Assembly: GCF_010093535.1 (NCBI RefSeq)
Contig: NW_022985169.1
Span: forward strand, 248,001-312,000
DNA: 64,000 nucleotides
Source of the DNA: Lindgomyces ingoldianus
Lineage: Eukaryota > Ascomycota > Dothideomycetes > Pleosporales > Lindgomycetaceae
Direction: 5' to 3'
Numbering within the stretch: the stretch's first letter is position 1; each line of letters begins with the position of its first letter. The translations under genes were made by a program, and so were the position numbers. Shown here in pieces: positions 10,111 to 21,663 of this stretch. Under the pieces are notes generated by a model. That model saw only the letters and a program-made list of their open reading frames with translations. It had not been told where the DNA came from and did not search any database.

Positions 10111-11465
10111 CTTTGGCGTCAGCAACGTGTAACACCCCTGGTCCTCCAGAATCAAGATCTCTTGAGCGTGTCCGACCCCTAATACACAGCGCGTGACAAG
10201 GATAGAAGATCGTGGCTCAATCTGAGCATATATGGGCATCGTGTTAGGCAAGGTTGAAATGCAACCATCTCCGATCACGGATCTCGTATTTTTTTTTATT
10301 TTTCTACCACAGCTTCAACTTCAGCAACAACTCACACTTTTTCTCTAACCCTTCCGCATATTAACCCCAATACCCATCATACGGGTCACGAATACATCCA
10401 CCTTACTCCTCGAGCAGTTTCTGAGTTCACTGGTCCCGTACCCTATCCTATCACATATATAGAGTTTAGCCCAAGGCGACGTTTTTGTGTAACCCTAACC
10501 CTATTTAGCAACTACGGGCAGTTAAAACAATCAAATCTTTTATGTTGGCACGACTCTTTTTCGTTTCTTACTAATCCCCAAGGCGAAATTGTCATATGCG
10601 ACTGGCTATTGGAGATTACTGCGTAAACAGTAGAATCATCCCTAGCCTGAAAGTGCACATTAAACTAAAGACCTGAGGGTTCGATGCTCAACCGCGCCAT
10701 ACTTGGTCCTCGGAATAGGGTTAATGTGTCTTCTTGTTTAAAACGCGCGTTCAGGTTAACATATTGCGACTATCGTTTTCCGGGTCCGTGACGGAGAAAG
10801 ATAGAGGTATTCGCCAAGTAGCCTAACAAACTTTGTAGTAAATGCCTGCACAAACAGAATCCTGATGGCCTTTGCTTAGTAGCTCTTAGAGGCGCTACAA
10901 TTCACCCTTAGTACTCTAACATAGCCTCCACTGACCCACTTAGATTACTACTAAAATGCTTGAGACCATCTCCCTCCACCTTGATAGGTGCCTCCACGTC
11001 CGTTTCCTTCTATAACGATCATTGACCATTTTAACTTTGAGATAGAGAACCTGTCCGAATTTTTCCTACTGGTATTTTTCACCCGAACGATAGTGCCAGG
11101 AAGGAAGCCCAGTACTACTAGCTATCGTTCTTGGATCCTAGTAGAACTCGGATGAACTCTCAAGGGAAATGACAAACCTCACACTACTTCATGGACAGAA
11201 TCATGTGCAAGGTCGGTGAGATGTGGAATGGATAACACCCCTTGGGTAAGATGCCGTGGAATATTCAGTTAGGCTCTAGGAACTCCTTCGCACTGGGTAG
11301 GATCTAAGACTTTTAGAGAAGGGTGTTGAGATTTATCTAGTAGCAATTATATACATGGATGATATCATGTTTGTCCTTGATTTGACTTCCCGAATGAAGT
11401 GACAGAACTTTCAATCCACTCGTATGCACATGTATCTCCTCATGCTCGTTAGCCACGAGAGAGCT
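10111..11465. other. Gene-poor spacer with weak tRNA-like and telomere-like motifs
   Basis: No coding frame is supported. It contains TAACCCTAACCCTA at about 10492-10505 (two telomere-type units) and a single tRNA B-box-like GGGTTCGATGCTC near 10678, without a foldable tRNA around it. Otherwise nothing is seen. Confidence 0.4.
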
Positions 11466-13455
11466 TCATGTACTCAACTCCATGGCTTTCCGCCGAGTGC
11501 AAACGGGCCCCACAACATTTAGTTTCATCTTCCTCTTCGTGCACACCGGCCCAACAGCCCCCTTCATAATCTCGTCCAACGTCTGGTCATCCTCATCCCA
11601 CCACTTTTCCAACTTCATCAACCCACGGCGCGCCATCCCCGCGTCCCGATTCCGATACACTGAATCAATTTTCCTCACATCCGCCATATCATTCACAAGC
11701 CACCGTTTCCCATCCTCCATGAACTTAGCATAGCTCATATCAGCTCCGTACACTTGTTTTACGTTCTCGGCAAGCTGGTTGTTGACTAATTTGTGGAGCG
11801 CAATGTGCTTTTGTCCAGCAGTGACGGCCATGGAGTTTTTCGATTGCGGGTAGATTGTTTTGCCGACGAAGAAGAGAAGCTTGGAGGAAGTGAGGATTGC
11901 GCGGAGGGCTTCATTGAGGCCAGTATGAGTAAGGGCGCAGGGGCCGAGGTTGAGGTACGAGAGTTGTGGGGAGCAGGTGATGAGGTTGTGAATGGCGTAT
12001 GCACTGCGGTCGGTGATCCAATTGTACCTGCGCAATATTAGCATCTGCGTAGTTGGATGAAGGGAAATATATGAAGGGGAGTATGGCTTACCTCATCCCA
12101 AGGTCGATTGTAGCATAGCTCTGTCCGATATCGAGGGTTTTGATGTTGGGGTGGTCGTACAGCGCCTCGCAAAGCGCGATCGTGCCGTCATCCCCCAATC
12201 CAACAGAGGCAAACGTGAGGCGAGACAGACTTTTGTTATTTCGCAGGCCTGCAGCAAAAGCTGCAACTCCGGCTGAACCGATTGGGTTATTCGTAGCATA
12301 CAGCGAGTCCAGGGTGCAATGCGGTGATGACAAGTACTCTGCCATTGCAGTGGCAGCCTTTACACTAATACCAATTCCGTTTAGGTAGAGGTGCCGGAGA
12401 GCTAGAGGCTTGCCAGGAAGATATCTAGCTAACTTTTGGAAGAGTTCTGCCACACCAGCGTCACCCAGCTCTGTCTGATCGAGATCCAGAGTCCGAAGGT
12501 TCGGGGCTTGTGTGATCAACCGAAACACATCATCAGCGGCAGCAGATGTCAGAGGATTCCTCTTCAACCAGATATTAGTGACCGAAGACGACCGCACCCA
12601 TCCATCAACCAAAAGCTTGAAGCTCGGCGCATCGATACAATTTCCAGCAATATACCAGGTGTCCATACGATCGGGATACTCTTTCAGGAAGTCCGCGATG
12701 CATTTCGCACCATGTGGGCCAATAATATTATTCCCGAGTAGAAAGTGCGTGATGAAAGTATTCGTCTTCAAGCTCTCAAGTAGCTCGCCAATATTCGGAG
12801 GCCCTAAAACCATTTTGCACAGATCCATACGTCGATCTGAATACACAACGCCATTCTCGAACTCGAGCGTTTTCGTTCCGTAATGCGGCTCTTCCACTTC
12901 GATCGCATCCTCAATACCACGAGGAGTTGACGTTTTCTCCTCAGTACCTCCAAGACGTAGGTGCTCGAAGAATGGCTCCAACGTTTCCCGCTCTGCAATT
13001 TGAACAGGCATCGGCAAGCTCGGTGCACCGCTAAGAGACACCGGATCTTCGATCGGATCCCATGGCCCTTGCTTCAAAATCTTCTCGTTCCAATTTGTTA
13101 GTTGGTTACGCTCTGTACCAAGTTCAATTGTGCGTTTTCGCTGGCGAATAATGTATTTTCGCAGCTTGACAATATCTTTCTCGTATTTGATAAGTGAGCC
13201 GAGAGAGTTCTCTGGTGACGGATACAGAAGCTGGGCTATCTGGTTTGCAAGAGTGGCGGCTTCAGGATTGGCGGCTCCGCGACGTGGGGCTTCCATGATG
13301 GTTTCGTCGATGGTGATGGACTTGGGAAGATGCTCATCTGCTAGGACATCGTATGGGGCCACGAGGATGAGGTTTTGTCGGATCTTTTCGACCCAGTGAA
13401 CTGCTTTAGGGAGAATTGGGGCCTCCAAGTTGGAGAAAACTGTTGCTGAAGCCAT
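11466..13455 (-). CDS. Leucine-rich-repeat (ribonuclease-inhibitor-like) protein
   Basis: Exons 13455..12092 and 12027..11466 (64-nt GT-AG intron, GCTAAT branch) close to 641 residues starting MASATVFSN. Residues about 230-530 carry RNI-type repeats: LKTNTFITHFLLGNNIIGPHG, VTNIWLKRNPL, LRTLDLDQTELGDAG, LRHLYLNGIGI, LDSLYATNNPIGSAG, LSRLTFASVGLGDDG and, after the intron, LSYLNLGPCALTHTG. The N-terminal third is helical and charged. RNI-type LRRs act as protein-binding scaffolds (RanGAP- or NLR-like); no catalytic domain is fused, so the role is unknown. The C-terminus holds a short duplication, GPVCTKRK then GPVCTRRK. An upstream in-frame extension to 13680 is open, but MASATVF is the most credible start. 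Confidence 0.8.
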
Positions 13456-16365
13456 GTTCCTGTGGTGGAAAAATAATGAAATGGGGTTTTTGACAACGGA
13501 ATATGTTCTCCGTGTAGAATGACTATTCATTCGATGACTTAGATAGAGAACCCAAACACTGATTGACTCACAATGGGGATTGGTTAGCCGAACCATATAG
13601 AAGCCAAGAGATTTTCTTCGGTATGTCTGTTGGGTGCAGAAAAGGGCGGAGAGGTGGATGCCTGGACCTGGGGCAGTCAAGGCCTCAGGTGGGGGCTGTG
13701 GCTGACAGCTGTGCCCGACGCCTCATAACGCCACATCACGTGATGGGTTCTGACCTCTTCACTACTAAAGAATAGCTTTAGAATATACACGATGTTGCAA
13801 TTTAGCTTGACCAATATTTCGGGTTCTCCCTCTAAAGATGATTTCGGTGATCACAGTTCCTTCACACTGGTAAAAATGTTTGCCGGAGTTCCTCTAGCTA
13901 CTTATATGTTGTCACACCACTTGGTTGTCTTTCGAGAGAGTACCTAAGGGCTTCAGCAACCGCCAAGACCAATTGCTCATTACATCGTTCATCCCGAAAA
14001 CCCAGAATCAAACCCTAACACTACTTCCTGTTGTTTTACCCCAACTAGTTCTAAGTTTGCCTAAGACCTGCTGTCAATCTCGCAAACAAAATGCAGGTCT
14101 CCTCATATTATCACAATGCTTTTGCCGAGACCACAACATGGACCAAAAAGATATATACAATCTATTGGTCGTTACCCATATCTACAATGAAGCACACCGC
14201 CTCCTTACCACCCATTGCACAACACACTGCTCATTCACAACGTCTACTGTCTGGCCGTGGATTGATATGATTGTCTAAAACTACAAATATTAGACCAATA
14301 AATCCTAGCCCGTCTCCCAGAAGGGCTTCAAAAGAGCACCTAACCCACAGCTCCCCTAAAAACATCACCCCCCTCACGCTTACTCACCATTGTCTCCTTC
14401 CAACCTTTGCTCATCACCAGTCTCCTCACCCAACTAATCCCAGCGCTCCATGCTAAGATAAAATATTCTTCCTCGACAAAATCGAATTCAACCTCAACGG
14501 GACACAAACGCTGTGCTTGTACTCGAGCAGCCAACTCCCCCCTTCCACCTATTTCCACCTATTTCAACGGTCTACGAATTTAAAGAGCTATAAAATCGTG
14601 CTGTATTTTTCGTTATACAGCGAAACTACTCGCTCGAATTAGCATCTTTACGCGTATTATTGCATTTGATAGCATAAGCCTGGGTGGTGGTGCAGCGGAA
14701 GAGTGATGTCTTGATGCGGAGCCTCTAGGGGCAGCCATGATATATAGAGAGGTACAGGCACTGGTAGAGAGTGGATCGGCCTGATTACAGATAGTATCGG
14801 CGCCTTGGATAATGACTAAGTTGAGAAATATTTCGCCGCCAATGAGGCATCATGGTGTTTGTGGGGCTTGTTTCTAAGCTCAGGCAAGTGGCGAGTGTTT
14901 TCGGAAGACCGCCGGTTGAGACGAATGAAGAAAACAGCCAACTATTTTCCACTCGAGGACTACCCAACAACAAAGCTTTGCCCTAGCGTGTATCGCAGAG
15001 GAGTGGAAGAACAGGTATGAGTTTGTGTTTTGGTGAATCTCAGACCCACGTTCTGGACGCAACGTGAGTCCTCCAAACTCCCATCAAGGGATTAGAATAG
15101 AATGTTACATGGTTTTGGTAGGAGAGATGACATTCTTGAAAGTCGTGAGCACTGCGACGAATGGGTTTTTACACTAATTCTGAAATAGAAGGGCGCGGAT
15201 GATCTTAGGAGAATTGTGCGGGTGGAAAATCTGGGGAGATATAAGGGAGAGGAGACAAAGGTGGGGATGGAGGCAGAGATTATGTTGAAGGTTGAGCTGC
15301 AGTTTTCGCTAGGGAAAGGGGATGGAGAAGAAAGGAGGGGTATGTGGACGGCGGTGAGCAGGAGGTAGGCTCGTGCGAACGCTCCTTTCCTAATAAGTCG
15401 CTTCGTTTTTGTTCTTGTAGTTTGGTGGTGGTTTATAGGGTTGTCAATGAAAATTGTACGAAATTGCGTGCGTACTTCTAAGAGTAATGTAATGATGCTG
15501 TCACTAGTGTAACGTCCCTCCCTGTGTGGTGAGAATCCTTCCGTGCCGAGAAAATGATTAAGGACTTTAAGCAATTCAGGCTCTGTACGCACGTTAATAT
15601 TTGCTATATTTCTGTATAAGTTGTGTGCTATAGCCACCCCTAAACATTGAAACCCCTCCTACCTGGGAGGTTACGATTGCTTTATTACTATTATCACACC
15701 TTCGCTTAATATCGTTAAGCGTAGTGGCAGTGTGGATATATGGCTGTAGAAGAAAGGGTAGGTGTACGGTTGGAGGAGGGTATGCCTAGGTCGTACGCAG
15801 GTGTTACAGTCCGATACGGTGTGGAGGGGATTTCAGAGGGGCGATATCGTGCTTCAGTGCACTCTGAGTGAATGGTGAGGAGTACGGGGGAGCGCTTGGG
15901 TTAGGAAGGATAACAGAGTAGTATTGGACAGTTCAGGTATCTGTGCAATGCTACGCCCCTCCAGATGAGGGGTGGAGTGGTGCCTATATTATAAGGTTTC
16001 GCCGGCCATCCTCCCTACTAACACTCCCCAGTTCTCAGCAAGTGCCGTCTTTGCGTCTGTTAGCAGATTGAATTTGCCAGGCTTCTTGAACATCGTTCAT
16101 TGGCACACTTGTCATCCGCCCCATGTGAAAATACTTAACTGATTGTGCAATACGAGGTATGCTGTTTTTAGTTTTCGTGGCACTAGCCTAACATGGCAAC
16201 GCCAAAACACGCCACTTCAGCTTCGCTAGGCGCAGCTGTAGCCTGCCCACTTAATGGACTCTACCCAAACGCTATTGGCGTCCTCGATACCCTCCTGTGG
16301 ATATAACTCGTTTCTTCTTCCCACAAAAGAAGTTCGCCTCGTGCCTCGAGAGTTGTTGCGATAAG
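13456..16365. other. Long gene-poor spacer (2.9 kb)
   Basis: Only short, low-complexity frames occur, the longest 15637..15092 (-), which is Ser/Pro-rich and unconvincing. Around 15650-15960 there is a GTTACAGTCC-type stretch faintly reminiscent of an LTR, but I cannot find a matching second copy or a TG...CA pair. No RNA gene is recognised. Confidence 0.4.
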
Positions 16366-19300
16366 ATGGCGGAAGCGGTAGCCGTAGTTGGCATCGTCGC
16401 CAACATAATCCAGCTCGTTGGGTTCGGCTCCAAGGTTCTGAAACGTCTTGAAGAATATCAGTCCAGGTTAGGAGAGATCCCAGAAGCGTTCCGCCACATT
16501 AAAACCGAGCTCCCTGTACTGCTAGATGCCCTCCAGGAGACGAAAGCATCGATTGAAGCTGGATCTATGCAAGATAAATCCCGAATAGCGCTCCTGCCTG
16601 CTATTAAAGGGTGTGCAGAACAAATAAAGGCACTAGATGATTTAACTAAAAAAGCACTACCTGCATTAGGTGACTCCTGGGCTAGAAGAAGTAGGAAGGC
16701 ACTTGGGAGCCTTCGGTATGACGCAAAGGTAGAGAAGATAACCGCGGTAGTCCGGGGGTATATCCAGACCCTAACATACCACGCTGCCACCTCGCTAAGA
16801 CCCTTAGCAGGTATGATCCTTCTACACTCTATGCAGCATACTTACAATCTAACGCTCCATTCCTAACAGACCGAACCCTGGCCCGACCAGCCCCGTCCTC
16901 CACCGTTCCCTTCAGGCGAGATCCACACTTTGTAGACCGCCACATCCTTTCTGAAATACATTCTAAGAGTCAACAGTCTGCGTTTAGAACAGCACTTGTT
17001 GGCCTTGGTGGCGTGGGGTAAGCCTAGTTTCCTCCCTGAAAGCATTATCTAACAGGTTCAAAAGGAAGTCGCAGCTTGCTATTGAATACTCTTACCAGGT
17101 ACGAGAAAAGTCGCCAGCTACCTGGGTCTTCTGGGTGCATGCAAGTACCAGAGCAAGGTTCGAGGAAGGCTACCAGAAGATTGCCGAACGAGCTAGGCTT
17201 CCTAGCTGGGATCACCCAGATGGGGACATTCTAAAGCTTGTCCACAGCTGGCTGTGCGATGAGGCAAATGGTCGCTGGGTGATGATCATCGACAATGCAG
17301 ATGATCTAGGAGTCTTTCCCCGTTCGTCACAGAGAAGTAAAAGTAATAAAGATGATAGCAAAAATGCAACGGCCTCTTTGCTAGAGTTTCTGCCTCAGTC
17401 AACAAATGGGTCTATCCTTATCACCTCCCGGAGCCGGGAGGTCGCTTTCCGACTGACGGGAAGCTACGCAGACATCATCAGAGTTCAACCAATGGACCAA
17501 GCACATGCTCTGGCCTTGCTCCGAAACAAGCTTGAGGAGAGGTTTGAACAGGACGATGCGGCTGCGCTTGTTGAAGCGCTTGACTACATGCCCCTCGCTA
17601 TCACTCAGGCCGCCGCTTACATTAGCCGGAGAGCACCGCGTGCTACGATGTCAAGATATTTGCAGGATCTCCGCAAAGGCGACCAAGAGAGAGGGAAACT
17701 TCTGGAAATGGATATTGACGACTCCCGTAGGGACGGAGCGGCGTCAAACTCTATTATTGCTACCTGGCAGATATCTTTCGAGCATATCCGTACAGCAAAG
17801 CCTTCGGCAGCACGGCTGCTGTCACTCATGAGCCTTTTTGATCGGCAGGGGATTCCAGAGTCCCTGGTTAGTGGTCGCTATCAAGAGGACAACAATGCCA
17901 GCCCTGACTTTGAGGACGACTTGAACACGTTGACGAGTTTCTCTTTAGTTGCAACAGACGTAGACGGGCACCAGTTTGAGATGCACCGGCTTGTGCAGTT
18001 CTCAACAAGAAAATGGCTGGAGCTACAAGGCGGAATGGAGGGCTGGAGGGAAAAGTACGTCAAGCTTATGGATGATAGTTACCCGGTAGGACGGTACGAG
18101 AACTGGAAAGTATGCCAAGCGCTGTTCCCGCACGCCCAAGCAACAGTAGCGTGTCGGCCAGCTAGCAATGGCGCTCTAGAGACATGGGCATCGGTTCTTT
18201 TCAAAGCTGCATGGTATGCAGATGATATGGGAAACTATGACGTAGCGCAGGAGATGGGTCGAAGTGCTTTAGAGGCAAGGGAGACTGCTTTAGGAGCAAA
18301 TCACCTAGACACGCTCAGCAGTGTCAGCAACCTTGGATTGGTGTTGGAGAAGCAGGGCAAGTACGAAGAGGCCGAGGCAATGCACCGGCGGGCGCTGGAA
18401 GGATATGAGAAGGAGCTCGGGCGAGACCATTCACACACGCTCACCAGCGTCAGCAATCTTGGGTTGGTGCTGGAGAGCCAGGGTAAGTACGGAGAGGCCG
18501 AGGCAATGCACCGGCGAGACCTAGAAGGATCTGAGAAGGTGCTTGGGCGAGACCACCCAGACACTCTCACCAGCGCCAGCAACCTTGGGTTGGTGTTGGA
18601 GAGACAGGGTAAGTACAAAGAGGCCGAAGCAATGCACCGGCGAGACCTAGAAGGATCTAAGAAGGTGCTTGGGCGAGATCACCCAGACACCCTCACCAGC
18701 ATTAGCAACCTTGGATTGGTGTTGGAGAAGCAGGGCAAGTACGAAGAGGCCGAAGCAATGCACCGACGGGCGCTGGAAGCAAGGGAGAAGGTACTTGGGC
18801 GAGACCACCCAGGCACTCTCATCAGCATCAGCAACCTTGGGTTGGTGTTAGAGGGGCAGGGCAAGTACGAAGAAGCCAAAGCAATGCACCGGCGAGACCT
18901 AGAAGGATCTGAGAAGGTGCTTGGGCGAGACCACCCAGACACTCTCACCAGCGTCAGCAACCTTGGGTTGGTGTTGGAGAGGCAGGGCAAGTACGAAGAG
19001 GCCGAAGCAATGCACCGACAGGCGCTGGAAGCACGAGAGAAGGTGCTTAGGCGAGACCACCCAGACACTCTAACTAGCGTCAGCAACCTTGGGTTGGTGT
19101 TGGAGAGGCGGGGCAAGTACGAAGAAGCCAAAGCAATGCACCGGCGAGACCTAGAAGGGTCTGAGAAGGTGCTTGGGCGAGATCACCCAGACACTCTCAC
19201 TAGCATCAGCAACCTTGGGTTGGTGTTGGAGAGGCAGGGCAAGTACGAAGAGGCCGAAGCAATGCACCGACAGGCACTAGAAGCACGAGAGAAGGTACTT

Positions 19301-19990
19301 GGTCGAGACCACCCAGACACCCTCACCAGCGTCAGCAACCTTGGGTTGGTGTTAGAGAGGCAGGGCAAGTACGAAAATGCCAAAGCACTGCACCAGCGGG
19401 CGCTAGAAGCAAGAGAAAAGGTACTTGGGCAAGACCACCCAGACACTCTCACTAGCGTCAGCAACCTTGGGTTGGTGTTGGAGAGGCAGGGCAAGTACGA
19501 AGAGGCCGAAGCAATGCACCGACAGGCGCTGGAAGCACGAGAGAAGGTGCTTGGTCGAGACCACCCAGACACTCTCACCAGCGTCAGCAACCTTGGGTTG
19601 GTGTTGGAGGGGCTGAGAAAGTATGAAGAGGCCGAAGTAATGCACCGGCGGGCGCTGAAAGCAAGAGAGAAGGTACTTGGGCGAGACCATCCAAACACGC
19701 TCATCAGCATTGGTAACCTTGCATTGACGCTCGACAGTCAAGGAATATTTGTGGAATCAGAGAGACTAGGGGCAGAAGCACTGAGTATGAAGGAGGTAGT
19801 TTTTGGCATCGACCATCCAGAAACACTGGTTAGCATGCACAACCTAGCGTGGACATGGAGGTCTCAATGCCGTTACGATGAAGCTATCAAGTTAATGGCT
19901 AATTGTGCCAACTTACAGCGGAGAAAACTTGGCAGAAATCATCCGTCTACACTACAGTCTCTTGGTACTTTGGAAGCGTGGCAAAATTGA
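16366..19990 (+). CDS. NLR-type receptor: SesA - NB-ARC - 14 TPR
   Basis: Exons 16366..16810, 16870..17017 and 17065..19990 close to 1172 residues. The second splice (GT at 17018, AG at 17064) restores a perfect Walker A, GLGGVGKSQ (about 193-201). Residues 1-150 are a SesA-type N-terminal helical domain (MAEAVAVVGIVANIIQLV...). NB-ARC continues with WVFWVHAST, Walker B MIIDNADD (about 270), GSILITSRS and MPLAITQAAAYI. Residues about 587-1172 (18230..19987) are 14 kinesin-light-chain-like TPRs of 42 residues. Family knowledge: fungal STAND/NLR proteins of this layout act in non-self recognition, and SesA is the signalling end that can recruit a lipase or peptidase effector. No partner effector is next door. 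The gene is intact, and the sequence shows no RIP despite its internal repeats. Confidence 0.9.
18230..19987 (+). repeat. 126-bp tandem repeat array encoding TPRs
   Basis: Fourteen units of 126 bp (last slightly short), consensus start GKYEEAEAMHR and end LGLVLERQ. Units 2-12 are nearly identical at DNA level; units 1, 13 and 14 are diverged caps. Two unit types alternate in part of the array (AKAMHRRDLEGSEKV and AEAMHRQALEAREKV), giving a 252-bp higher-order repeat at units 6-7 and 8-9. This indicates recent amplification or conversion inside the gene. Confidence 0.92.
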
Positions 19991-21051
19991 AATAACTTTC
20001 CTCGTACGGCACACATTCATGTTTTGCCTTGGCTCATAGATCTTCCCGAAACTCTTCTCTTCGTCTGCTATAATTGTAGAACTTTGGGTGCAATAAAAAA
20101 TTTAACATTACTGTTTAAACAATTGTTATGTTGCTCTCTTTTGGAAAATTCCCTTTGGTATAATTTACCTTTATACGCAGATTTTGTAGTCGCGCTTCCT
20201 ACATGCAATAGTAGTCGGATGGTCTAGCTATAAAATCTTTAGATATCTGTTGTATGCGGTCTGGTACAAATCCTATGCCGATCTGTCTTGTTATCATTAG
20301 TAGAGAAGATGAGCTCAGCAATATACACTGATACCCTGCCAGGCTGTATTATACAGCTGATTTGGCATCATAGTGTGGGGCGAATGACAAATGTACCACA
20401 TAACAATATGAAAGAAGCCCGCGGCAAACTTGGTCTCCTAATGGACACGAAGCCGGCACTTCCTAAGAGCCCACGAGAGCTAGCAGGCCCGCCCCGGCTA
20501 TATCCTTGTGAGGTGGCGAATTCTGTACGTTGTTTTTAGAGAGTCGAGTCGGTTGACTGGAGGTATGGCTAAGGGTAGGCTAGATAGCAAGGCTGCGATA
20601 TATTCCTTGGATTGAATCGTAGAGATTCAACCGCATAATTCAACACTGGCAAGACGTGAATCAGGGATATTGGCTGTGGGATGAAGACGATTACGGTGTA
20701 GAAATATGCCGAAACACAACCGAGGATTCTTGTATATACGAAATTATCAAATACAAAAGAAGAAGCAAAAGAAAAGAAAAGGAGAAGGTGAGAACAAGGC
20801 TTCAACTGAAGGGAGAGTGTTTTTTGATCTCCGTTGCGAGTGGATTCAACGAGATTAGGTCATCCATAGGGAATAAAGGTATCGTCGAAGCCCGCATCTT
20901 TATTAATTTCTCCAGACCCATTTCCACACCTACGTGAGCTGCTGTTGCTTCCTCCTAGGCTGCTCTCAGTTGCATTTGACACGAAATCGAATCTTGAGCC
21001 CAGGCCGAGTTTGCGAACACTAGGATCTTAGGTAGCCATCCAAGGCCTGAC
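19991..21051. other. Spacer
   Basis: AT-richer DNA with short frames only (for example 20656..20937, +). No domain, RNA gene or repeat is recognised. Confidence 0.4.
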
Positions 21052-21663
21052 CTACACCATTACGAAATCGACGCAATTCTCATATGTCTGCACAGCAGCC
21101 GTCCCAAACCAAAACCATTGCATCACGCATTCACCAGCAACCGCGCACTTTGCCCCGAGATTCGCCGGCATGGTGACACTGAACGCAGTGTTATTCAGCG
21201 GGAGGACCGCCAAGTTCTCATCAGCATAGCTATCAAACTCAATGAGCGGAGGTCCGACCACCGTATTCGTAGCCGTATCGATAATCGAAACGTTCGCCGG
21301 GCCCTCATGAGGAATCGGAAGCTGGACTTCGAAGTTGACAATTTCGCCAGCCGTAAATTGTTGGACGTTAGCTTGGTTGTCGGCGAATTGTGCACCTTTG
21401 CACATGAAGATGTTACTAGACAGCGTTGTTAGTACTCTAGAGCCGTAACTTTTAGGGACTAAAGCATACCAGTTGGCGGCACCGTTAGATGGGATGTTCT
21501 CGAGAGGGCCGGTTCCGTCGGCAAGAATGGCAGCGACAGCCGGGGCTCCGCAGACTTTTTGCATGGCAGCACCGGGCTGACGAGACGGAGGACTTGTTAC
21601 ATTGCCGTGTGCAAGGACCGTGGCCGTGAAAATGGCCGTGGACAAGAGAGCAGACACGCGCAT
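21052..21663 (-). CDS. Secreted LPMO-like (LPMO_10/chitin-binding 3 type) protein
   Basis: Exons 21663..21470 and 21415..21052 give 185 residues. A signal peptide (MRVSALLSTAIFTATVLA) ends so that the mature protein begins His-Gly-Asn-Val, the N-terminal histidine expected for the copper histidine brace of lytic polysaccharide monooxygenases. Later blocks include MCKGAQFADN, LPIPHEGPANVS (candidate second His), IEFDSYADENLA and CVMQWFWFG...CVDF. The 54-nt intron (GTATGC...ACTAAC...CTAG) is a multiple of three and stop-free, so the unspliced frame also reads through. Removing it restores NCNIFMCKG. Family knowledge: such proteins oxidise chitin or other glycans, or act in copper handling; I cannot assign the AA family. 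Likely extracellular. The catalytic role is inferred from the N-terminal His only. Confidence 0.75.
   Translation of the reverse strand: MRVSALLSTAIFTATVLAHGNVTSPPSRQPGAAMQKVCGAPAVAAILADGTGPLENIPSNGAANWYALVPKSYGSRVLTTLSSNIFMCKGAQFADNQANVQQFTAGEIVNFEVQLPIPHEGPANVSIIDTATNTVVGPPLIEFDSYADENLAVLPLNNTAFSVTMPANLGAKCAVAGECVMQWFWFGTAAVQTYENCVDFVMV

Noticed and set aside
10488..10508. Telomere-type CCCTAACCCTA
   Set aside because: Only two units, too few for a telomere or a clear interstitial track.
10640..10710. tRNA-like segment with B-box-like GGTTCGATGCT
   Set aside because: No acceptor stem, D-arm or anticodon arm can be paired around it.
14690..14750. Pol III A-box-like TGGTGCAGCGG
   Set aside because: No B box follows and no tRNA fold is visible.
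15092..15637. Minus-strand ORF of 181 codons
   Set aside because: Ser/Pro/Thr-rich, no recognisable domain, in a region of generally poor coding quality.
15600..15970. Possible solo LTR
   Set aside because: No second copy in the window, no clean TG...CA ends and no target duplication found.
18301..19741. Long minus-strand and alternative plus-strand ORFs across the TPR array
   Set aside because: They are repeated shadows of the 126-bp units, with Ser/Pro-rich meaningless translation.
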